Shown here piece after piece: positions 1 to 5,142 of a stretch of 5,142 nt of DNA. Below the pieces are notes generated by a model. That model was given only the letters and a program-made list of their open reading frames with translations. It was not told where the DNA came from and did not search any database. Within the stretch, counting starts at the first letter, position 1. The number at the start of each line of letters is the position of its first letter. The translations under genes were made by a program, and so were the position numbers. Origin of the DNA: Oscillospiraceae bacterium (GTDB taxonomy: Bacteria > Bacillota > Clostridia > Oscillospirales > Ruminococcaceae); contig DXNX01000180.1 of the NCBI GenBank assembly GCA_019413245.1, positions 1 through 5,142 on the forward strand, given 5' to 3'.

Positions 1-630
1 CTGGCTCCCTTCGGCAGCGGCAACCCGGTCCCGCTGCTGCTGGTGGAAAACGCCGTCGTGGATGGTCTGTGGCCGCTGGGCAGCGAAGGTCGCCACACCC
101 GGGTGCGCCTGCGCCAGGGGGATGCAACTTGTTTTGTTTCTGTGTTCGGTACGGCGCCACAGGATCTGGTCTACCAGCCCGGTGCCGCCGTGGATGCCGC
201 CGTGGAAGTGAGCATTTTCCAGGGGCGCAGCGGACCGATGGTTTCCATCCACTGCAAAGCCATGCGTCCCGCCGGTCTTGGCAACGAACCGGCCCGGCAG
301 GCAGCGGCGTTTGACGCGGTCTGTGCCGGAACCGAGCTGCCGCCCGACCGGGCCGAAGCCTTCTTGCCTGACCGCAATGATACGGCCACTCTGTACCGCC
401 GTATCCGGGCAGGCGGAGTCCCGGCGGATGACCTGCAGCCCGTGTTTGCGGCGGCCGGGCCGCAGAATACCGGTAAGACTCTGGCCAGCCTGACGGCGCT
501 GTACGAGCTGGGGTTGGTGGAACAGCAGAACGGGCTCTGGATGCCTGCTGCCGTTACCGGAAAGAAAAATCTGGACGATGCTCCTATTCTGCAAAAACTG
601 CGCGCCATGACGGCAGGGCAGAGGGAATGA
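1..630 (+). CDS. recJ: RecJ single-stranded-DNA-specific exonuclease, C-terminal part (5' end outside window)
   Basis: RecJ is a cytoplasmic 5'-to-3' exonuclease on single-stranded DNA, acting in recombinational and mismatch repair. Only the last 209 codons are present; the frame is open at base 1, so the GTG at 43 is not the true start. The first visible residues read LAPFGSGNPVP, matching the conserved PFG-x-GNP-x-P signature that ends the DHHA1 part and leads into the OB-fold. A beta-rich stretch follows (about visible residues 15-85, including RVRLRQGD and CFVSVFG), as expected for the OB domain. From about residue 120 (DRNDTATLYRRIR) to the end (LYELGLVEQQNGLW, then GKKNLDDAPILQKLR) the pattern fits the extra C-terminal domain of Firmicutes RecJ. 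The DHH catalytic motifs lie upstream, so activity cannot be judged. Its place just before rel matches the usual Firmicutes order. The identification is from family motifs and synteny, not a search. Confidence 0.92.
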   Translation: MAPFGSGNPVPLLLVENAVVDGLWPLGSEGRHTRVRLRQGDATCFVSVFGTAPQDLVYQPGAAVDAAVEVSIFQGRSGPMVSIHCKAMRPAGLGNEPARQAAAFDAVCAGTELPPDRAEAFLPDRNDTATLYRRIRAGGVPADDLQPVFAAAGPQNTGKTLASLTALYELGLVEQQNGLWMPAAVTGKKNLDDAPILQKLRAMTAGQRE

Positions 631-669
631 CCCGGCCGCTGCGCGATGAATACAAAACCGAAACCAGGG

Positions 670-674
670 GGAGG
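670..674 (+). promoter_or_regulatory. Shine-Dalgarno site that fixes the rel start
   Basis: A perfect GGAGG core inside a G-rich run ends 7 bases before the ATG at 682. An in-frame ATG at 646 would add 12 residues (MNTKPKPGGGNA), but they would be encoded across this ribosome binding site and the 646 codon has no well-spaced site of its own; the nearest purine-rich stretch, GAGGGAA, is about 20 bases upstream. I therefore choose 682. Confidence 0.85.
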
Positions 675-681
675 AAACGCC

Positions 682-2850
682 ATGGATAACGAAGTCAATA
701 TGCCCATTACCTATGAGCAGCTCAAACAGGATATGACCGACAGCGGACGGCCGTATGACTTTGCGATGATCGACCGCGCCTATGCGCTGGCTGAATCGGC
801 CCACAGCGGCCAGCGGCGCCGCAGCGGCGAACCGTATATCTGCCATCCGCTTTCGGTGGCCCAGATCCTGGTGGAACTGGGTATGGACAGCGAGAGCATC
901 GCGGCGGCCCTCATGCATGATGTGGCCGAGGACACGGCGGTGGGCATTGATGAGATCCGCTCCAAATTCGGGGACGAAGTGGCCCTTCTGGTGGACGGTG
1001 TCACCAAACTGACCCAGATCAAGTTCTCCAACGTGGAGGACCGCCAGGCCGAAAACCTGCGCAAGATGCTGCTGGCCATGAGCCAGGACGTCCGGGTCAT
1101 GATCATCAAACTGTGCGACCGCCTGCACAATATGCGTACCGGCGATGCCTGGCCCGAGCAGAAGCGCCGGGACAAAGCCCTGGAAACCATGGAAGTGTAT
1201 GCGCCCATTGCGCATCGTCTGGGCATTTCCAATATCAAGGAAGAACTGGAAGACCGCAGCCTGCACTATCTGGACCCTGTAGGCTATGAGACCATCCGCT
1301 CTCTGCTGAACAAGCACGGCGATGATTTCCTGGAAGATGTCTGCCAGACCATCCGTACCCACCTGGAGGATAACGGCATCGAGAATGCGGCCATCCGCCA
1401 CCGGGTCAAGAGCATCTACGGCATCTACCGCAAGATGTACATGCAGAATAAGGACTTCGAGGAAATTTATGATGTGTACGCCGTGCGTATCATCATCAAT
1501 ACGGTGGCCGAATGCTACACTGCGCTGGGCCTGATCCACGATATGTACCATCCGCTGCCCAACCGGTTCAAGGACTATATCTCCACTCCCAAACCCAACG
1601 GGTACCAGAGCCTGCACACCACCGTGATCGGCCATGAGGCCATTCCCTTTGAGGTGCAGATCCGCACCTGGGATATGGACCGCATGGCGGAATACGGCAT
1701 TGCTGCCCACTGGAAATACAAGGCTGGCATCTCCACCAGCAACGAAAAGCTGGAAGAACGTCTGGCCTGGGTGCGCCGCCTGCTGGAAAGCCAGCGCTCC
1801 AGCGTGGATGCCACCGACCTTCTCAGTGACATCAAATCCGACCTTCTGCCGGAAGAAGTCTTTGCCTTCACGCCCCGCGGCGACGTGATCAACCTGCCTG
1901 CCGGGGCCACTGTCATCGACTTCGCCTACGCCATCCATTCGGCGGTGGGCAACCGGATGATCGGCGCCAAGGTCAACAATCGTATCGTGCCCATCGACCA
2001 CAAGGTCGTTACCGGCGAAATTATCGAGATCATCACCGGTCCGGAAAACCGCGGCCCGTCCCGGGACTGGCTCAACATCGTCAAGACCAGCGAGGCCAAG
2101 AACAAGATCCGCAACTGGTTCAAGAAGGAACGCCGGGAAGAGAATATTGCCGAAGGCAAGGATGCGCTGGAACGGGAAATGCGCCGCAACCTGATGACCG
2201 TTCCGCCGGAGCAGTACGACGACTTTATGGCGGCGCTGGCCAAGCGCAACCACTGCAACACGGTGGAGGAAATGTACGCCACCATCGGGTACGGCGGCCT
2301 GCAGATGGCCCGCGTTCTGCCCAAGCTGAAGGACGAATACAACCGCCTGAAGGCTTCCGAACCCAAGCCTGTCACGGTGGATGTGAAAAAGGTCCATTCC
2401 ACGGCCGGCGTGGTGGTGGAAGGTATCGACAACTGCCCCATCAAATTTGCCAAGTGCTGTTCGCCGCTGCCCGGTGATGAGATCGTCGGCTTTGTTACCC
2501 GTGGTTTCGGCGTGTCCATCCATAAAAAGGACTGCGGCAACGTGCGCGAGAGCATGAAGTCGCCCGAAAATGCCGGCCGCTGGGTCCGCGCCTACTGGGC
2601 CGACAATGTGCGGGAAGACTACAAGGCCACGCTGGAACTGGTCTGCATGGACCGCGCCAACCTGGTTTCGGATGTGGCACTGGCACTGGGCGATATGCGC
2701 GTGCCCATCTATTCCATGGATGCCCGTGCCGCTGACCAGGGCCGTGCCCGCATGTCCCTGACCATCGGCATCAACAATACCGAACACCTGAACAATGTGG
2801 TCCTGCGTCTGCAGAAGGTGCGGGATGTGGTTTCGGTGACCCGTATCTGA
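682..2850 (+). CDS. relA: Bifunctional (p)ppGpp synthetase/hydrolase Rel (RelA/SpoT family)
   Basis: Long RSH enzyme of the stringent response: it transfers pyrophosphate from ATP to GDP/GTP to make (p)ppGpp and also hydrolyses it. The 722 residues are usual for the family. The N-terminal HD hydrolase domain (about 25-180) looks intact: QRRRSGEPY at 44-52, H55, HDVAED with H79/D80/E83/D84, and CDRLHN with D146/H149/N150; the residue before D146 is Cys where Ala is usual. The synthetase domain (about 190-347) keeps R241, K243, K251, D264, the NGYQSLH motif with Y308 and H312, and E324-V-Q. One oddity is Asp at 333 where His usually follows the EVQIRT..M stretch. The regulatory half has a TGS domain (about 391-452), a helical region, a zinc-finger/RIS domain (C585, C592-C593, H614, C618) and a C-terminal ACT domain (about 647-722). 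All ribosome-sensing parts are present. The intact HD site argues for a Firmicutes-type bifunctional Rel, not a synthetase-only RelA. Confidence 0.97.
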   Translation: MDNEVNMPITYEQLKQDMTDSGRPYDFAMIDRAYALAESAHSGQRRRSGEPYICHPLSVAQILVELGMDSESIAAALMHDVAEDTAVGIDEIRSKFGDEVALLVDGVTKLTQIKFSNVEDRQAENLRKMLLAMSQDVRVMIIKLCDRLHNMRTGDAWPEQKRRDKALETMEVYAPIAHRLGISNIKEELEDRSLHYLDPVGYETIRSLLNKHGDDFLEDVCQTIRTHLEDNGIENAAIRHRVKSIYGIYRKMYMQNKDFEEIYDVYAVRIIINTVAECYTALGLIHDMYHPLPNRFKDYISTPKPNGYQSLHTTVIGHEAIPFEVQIRTWDMDRMAEYGIAAHWKYKAGISTSNEKLEERLAWVRRLLESQRSSVDATDLLSDIKSDLLPEEVFAFTPRGDVINLPAGATVIDFAYAIHSAVGNRMIGAKVNNRIVPIDHKVVTGEIIEIITGPENRGPSRDWLNIVKTSEAKNKIRNWFKKERREENIAEGKDALEREMRRNLMTVPPEQYDDFMAALAKRNHCNTVEEMYATIGYGGLQMARVLPKLKDEYNRLKASEPKPVTVDVKKVHSTAGVVVEGIDNCPIKFAKCCSPLPGDEIVGFVTRGFGVSIHKKDCGNVRESMKSPENAGRWVRAYWADNVREDYKATLELVCMDRANLVSDVALALGDMRVPIYSMDARAADQGRARMSLTIGINNTEHLNNVVLRLQKVRDVVSVTRI

Positions 2851-2853
2851 GGA
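2848..2853 (+). promoter_or_regulatory. Weak, closely spaced ribosome binding site overlapping the rel stop codon
   Basis: The sequence TGAGGA combines the rel stop codon (TGA, 2848-2850) with a GAGG core. Only 3 bases separate the GAGG from the ATG at 2856, shorter than the 5-9 usually preferred. With a 5-base gap between the genes, this suggests that translation of the membrane protein depends partly on ribosomes finishing rel. That coupling is inference. Confidence 0.5.
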
Positions 2854-2855
2854 TT

Positions 2856-4583
2856 ATGACGAATCAGTTTCAAAAGAAACCGGCTGCCCTGTATCTGTTG
2901 CCCGCGCTTCTGGGCGCTGTTGCCGGTATTGCGGTGTTTCTGTGGGTCTATGGCACCGCACCGCTCCATGTGAGTTGGGACAACTGGATCCTGGGCGGTT
3001 ATGATGAGCTGGATGTCCAACAGCATTACGCCGGCTGGCTTTTGTTCCGCAATTCCAGTTGGAGCTTCCCGCTGGGAATGGCGGATACCATTGCCATACC
3101 GGACGGAACGGCCATCTCTTACACGGACAGTCTGCCCTGGGTCAGCATCTTTCTCAAACTGCTGCGGGGCATTCTTCCCGGAACCTTTCAGTGGTTCGGA
3201 CTGTATGTGCTGGGCTGCTTTGCTTTGCAGGGAGCGGCAGGCGGCCTGTTGTGCGCCCGTGGTCTGACCGGACGGGGACAGGCGGCAGTTACCGGCCTTT
3301 TGGGCGGAGCGCTGTTTGCCTGCCTGCCCACTTTGTGGGAACGGGCCTTCCGCCATACGGCGCTGGCCTCCCAGTGGCTGTTCCTGTTTGCACTGTATGT
3401 GTACCTGGAAAGCCGCGATGCCCTGCGCCGCACCGGCCGTGCACTGCGGCTGCGCTGGTGGCTGGTGGTGCTGGCATTTGCCGCAGTGGGCATCCATCCT
3501 TATTTCCTGCCGTTGGTCATGGTCTGTGCACTGCTGTGGTGCGTGGACCGTGTGCGCCTGAGCGGCGCCTGGAAAGGTGCTGCTGTGGATTTCGTCGCTG
3601 CACTGGCGGCTGCCCTGGCAGGCGGTGTACTTTGCGGGGCTATCGGCACCGGAAGCTCCCTGAGCCGGGATGGCTACGGTGAGTTCTCCATGAACCTGAA
3701 TGCCCTGTTCAATCCCTATTCCCGGGGACAGTATACCTGGTCCCGGCTGCTGCCGGTGCTGCCCCAACAGTCCGGTCAGTATGATGGTTTCAATTATCTG
3801 GGTCTGGGCGTTCTGGTGCTGCTGGCGGCAGCTCTGGTTGTGGCGGCTGTCATGGCCATTCGCCGTCCAAAGGAGGTCAAAGCCTGGTGGGGCCGCAACT
3901 GGCCCGTGGCGCTGGTCTGCCTGCTGCTGACCCTGTTTGCGGTCAGCAACCGTGTGTTTTGGGGCAACGCCGGGTTCACGGTGCCGCTGCCTGGCTGGCT
4001 GCTGAACCTGTGCGGCATTTTCCGCTCCAGCGGCCGTATGTTCTATCTGCCCGCGGCCTGCCTGGTGGTCTGGGGCGTGTATACCCTGCGGGGAGCCTGC
4101 CGTCATTTGCCGCATCCGGCAGTAGGCAGCTGTGTTTTGCTGGCTGCCCTGCTGGCCGTGCAGGTGTGGGACTTGTCCGCAGTGGCAGCTGAAAAGCATA
4201 ACTACTTTACAGAGACGATTTCCCATCCGGTAGAGAACGTGGCCTGCCATCCCATGACAGTCGGGATCGGGGCCGGGCGCAGCGCGCTGCTGGCAGCCGG
4301 AGAGGTGCGGGATGACCGCCTGCGCCTGCTGGCCATTCTGGCCGGCAAGGAAGGCCTGCCCACCAACCTGGATATTGCGGTATCCGGCAGCCATGAAGCG
4401 GCGGCCCAAAGCCGAGCCGATACGGCGGCGCAGCTGCTGAACGGGGAATATGACCCTACAGCGGTGTACGTCACTACCGATGAAGCTGTGTGGAACCAGT
4501 GGCAGCAGATTTTTGCCGATGACCCGGCCCCCACATTCTTTGTGGCGGATTCCTGCTACTTTATGCTCTGCCTGGAACCATGA
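2856..4583 (+). CDS. Polytopic membrane protein, DUF6311-like, function unknown
   Basis: The 575-residue protein has a short basic N-terminus (MTNQFQKK) and a first membrane helix at about 11-33. An acidic/aromatic extracytoplasmic loop follows, with LDVQQHYAGW at 52-61, then RNSSWSFPLG (65-74) and a Tyr-Thr-Asp-Ser stretch (89-92). About nine or ten more hydrophobic segments follow, roughly at 111-135, 143-160, 168-184, 200-230, 244-265, 313-334, 349-366, 394-412 and 423-442. The last 130 residues are mostly soluble. From memory, the D-x-QQHY-x-GW-x-x-FR-x-S-x-W-x-x-PLG pattern, the DGFNYLGLG loop (310-318) and IFRSSGRMF (388-396) resemble DUF6311 proteins. The Asp in the first long loop recalls GT-C membrane glycosyltransferases, but no catalytic role can be shown. 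It starts 5 bases after rel, on the same strand, with similar codon use and no sign of recent insertion. No other in-frame start lies nearby. Coding status is very secure, family fairly so, function unknown. Confidence 0.88.
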   Translation: MTNQFQKKPAALYLLPALLGAVAGIAVFLWVYGTAPLHVSWDNWILGGYDELDVQQHYAGWLLFRNSSWSFPLGMADTIAIPDGTAISYTDSLPWVSIFLKLLRGILPGTFQWFGLYVLGCFALQGAAGGLLCARGLTGRGQAAVTGLLGGALFACLPTLWERAFRHTALASQWLFLFALYVYLESRDALRRTGRALRLRWWLVVLAFAAVGIHPYFLPLVMVCALLWCVDRVRLSGAWKGAAVDFVAALAAALAGGVLCGAIGTGSSLSRDGYGEFSMNLNALFNPYSRGQYTWSRLLPVLPQQSGQYDGFNYLGLGVLVLLAAALVVAAVMAIRRPKEVKAWWGRNWPVALVCLLLTLFAVSNRVFWGNAGFTVPLPGWLLNLCGIFRSSGRMFYLPAACLVVWGVYTLRGACRHLPHPAVGSCVLLAALLAVQVWDLSAVAAEKHNYFTETISHPVENVACHPMTVGIGAGRSALLAAGEVRDDRLRLLAILAGKEGLPTNLDIAVSGSHEAAAQSRADTAAQLLNGEYDPTAVYVTTDEAVWNQWQQIFADDPAPTFFVADSCYFMLCLEP

Positions 4584-4612
4584 GCGGTTCCGGACAATAC
4601 CTATAAATAAGT

Positions 4613-4618
4613 AAGGAG
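4613..4618 (+). promoter_or_regulatory. Strong Shine-Dalgarno site of dtd
   Basis: AAGGAG lies 9 bases before the ATG at 4628. It sits in a locally AT-rich 44-base spacer after the membrane protein gene, so dtd can initiate independently of upstream translation. This supports the ATG at 4628 as start, which also gives the family's canonical N-terminus (MRAVIQRV). Confidence 0.85.
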
Positions 4619-4627
4619 TACATTATC

Positions 4628-5083
4628 ATGCGCGCTGTGATTCAACGTGTATCGGGGGCCTCGGTGGTCGTTAACGGCGGTGAGCCCCGCGTCATCGGCC
4701 CGGGACTGGTCATTCTGCTGGGCGTCTGCGACGGAGAAGACGCCGCCATCGTCCCCAAACTGGCCGCCAAGTGCGCCAATCTGCGCATCTTTGCCGATGA
4801 GCAGGGCAAGCTCAACCGCAGCGCGGTGGAACTGGGCCTGTCCGTGCTGGTGGTGTCCAACTTTACCCTGTACGGCGATACCTCCCGCGGCAACCGCCCC
4901 AGCTTTATCCGAGCAGCCAAGGGAGAAGCCGCTGAATCTCTGTATGAAGCTTTTCTGGCCGAACTCCGCAAGCAGCCCCTCAAGGACCTGCAGCACGGAG
5001 AATTCGGCGCTGATATGCAGGTGGCACTGACCAATGACGGTCCCGTGACCATCATGATCGATACCGACGAATGGAAAAAGTGA
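4628..5083 (+). CDS. dtd: D-aminoacyl-tRNA deacylase (DTD, formerly D-Tyr-tRNA(Tyr) deacylase)
   Basis: Small cytoplasmic, dimeric chirality-proofreading enzyme that hydrolyses the ester bond of D-aminoacyl-tRNA, and of glycine mischarged on tRNA(Ala), freeing the tRNA. The 151 residues match the usual length of about 145-152. Family landmarks are present end to end: MRAVIQRVSGASV at the N-terminus, GPGLVILLGV (24-33), NLRIFADEQGKLN (51-63), SNFTLYGD with RPSF (77-93), GADMQV (127-132) and the Gly-cisPro motif NDGPVT (136-141), which excludes L-amino acids from the active site. The first signature motif is usually SQ-x-x-L; here residue 78 is Asn (SNFTL). I read this as a conservative variant, not inactivation, since all other motifs are intact. 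dtd commonly lies downstream of relA in Firmicutes; here the membrane protein gene separates them. No frameshift or truncation is seen. Confidence 0.97.
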   Translation: MRAVIQRVSGASVVVNGGEPRVIGPGLVILLGVCDGEDAAIVPKLAAKCANLRIFADEQGKLNRSAVELGLSVLVVSNFTLYGDTSRGNRPSFIRAAKGEAAESLYEAFLAELRKQPLKDLQHGEFGADMQVALTNDGPVTIMIDTDEWKK

Positions 5084-5086
5084 GGT
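5082..5086 (+). promoter_or_regulatory. Ribosome binding site of the last, partial gene, overlapping the dtd stop
   Basis: GAGGT begins inside the dtd stop codon (TGA, 5081-5083) and ends 9 bases before the ATG at 5096. The placement supports a real start there and close coupling to dtd. Confidence 0.7.
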
Positions 5087-5095
5087 AAGACCCAA

Positions 5096-5142
5096 ATGAA
5101 ACTGCTGCATATTTCCGGCCCCTGGCCGCTGTGTACCAATAC
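5096..5142 (+). CDS. Probable MBL-fold metallo-hydrolase, N-terminal fragment (continues beyond window)
   Basis: Fifteen complete codons are visible (MKLLHISGPWPLCTN), followed by an incomplete codon beginning AC, which can only encode Thr. The resulting G-P-x-x-L-x-TNT start resembles the first beta strand and the TN(C/T)Y motif of small glyoxalase-II-like metallo-beta-lactamase-fold hydrolases, which often follow dtd in clostridial genomes. The gene lies 12 bases after dtd and has a well-placed ribosome binding site, so it is very likely a real gene in the same transcript. The zinc-binding HxHxDH motif would lie outside the window, so the family call rests on a short stretch plus synteny, and the substrate cannot be guessed. 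Confidence 0.62.
   Translation, partial: MKLLHISGPWPLCTN

Noticed and set aside
43..45. GTG as start of the first gene
   Set aside because: The same frame is open to base 1 and encodes the RecJ PFG-x-GNP signature before this codon, so it is an internal Val.
646..681. Upstream ATG giving Rel 12 extra residues
   Set aside because: The extra codons run across the strong GGAGG ribosome binding site for the ATG at 682, and the 646 codon lacks a properly spaced site.
171..707. A 178-codon minus-strand frame across the end of recJ and the start of rel
   Set aside because: It lies opposite two recognisable conserved genes, shows no family motif and is typical of antisense open frames in GC-rich DNA.
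1926..2555. A 209-codon minus-strand frame opposite the TGS and zinc-finger region of rel
   Set aside because: The plus strand encodes conserved Rel domains here. The reverse product is a Ser/Arg/Leu-rich sequence without recognisable motifs.
2709..4409. A 566-codon open frame on the minus strand opposite the membrane protein gene
   Set aside because: Its product is rich in Gln, Ala, His and Arg because CTG Leu codons of the plus-strand gene read as CAG in reverse. It has no domain pattern or ribosome binding site that I can see, whereas the plus-strand frame has clear membrane helices. It is a GC-rich shadow frame.
4584..4627. Possible internal promoter before dtd, with TATAAA at 4602-4607
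   Set aside because: No TTGACA-like box lies 16-18 bases upstream and there is no TGn extension. The AT-rich spacer alone is not enough to call a promoter, though a transcription start cannot be excluded.

Overview
This window looks like an ordinary piece of the core chromosome of a GC-rich Gram-positive gut-type bacterium. The likely group is Oscillospiraceae/Ruminococcaceae (the Faecalibacterium, Gemmiger or Subdoligranulum neighbourhood). I infer this from the clostridial gene order, the Firmicutes-type RecJ C-terminal domain, the strong GGAGG-type ribosome binding sites and the heavy use of G/C-ending codons (CTG, GCC, GGC). No marker here fixes the genus.

All genes lie on the plus strand, tightly packed and probably co-transcribed. 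In order they are: the 3' end of recJ (1-630, start outside the window); a full bifunctional (p)ppGpp synthetase/hydrolase, rel/relA (682-2850); a 575-residue polytopic membrane protein resembling the DUF6311 family (2856-4583); D-aminoacyl-tRNA deacylase, dtd (4628-5083); and the first 15 complete codons of a probable metallo-beta-lactamase-fold hydrolase (5096 to window end). Gaps are 51, 5, 44 and 12 bases. I see no RNA gene, insertion sequence, CRISPR array, phage gene, long repeat or convincing terminator hairpin.

recJ, relA and dtd are neighbours in many Firmicutes, and in Bacillus subtilis apt sits between recJ and relA. A small MBL-fold hydrolase commonly follows dtd in clostridia. 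Here apt is missing from its usual slot and a large membrane protein gene sits between rel and dtd. That makes the membrane protein the only accessory-looking component. Its function is unknown; its architecture resembles polytopic envelope or glycosyltransferase-C-like proteins, but that is inference. The other genes cover single-strand DNA degradation in repair (RecJ), starvation alarmone control (Rel) and removal of D-amino acids from tRNA (Dtd).

I did not find an undescribed system. The points most worth a second look are the membrane gene in the rel-dtd interval, a His-to-Asp change at a usually conserved synthetase position of Rel (D333), and an SNFTL form of the usual SQFTL motif in Dtd.
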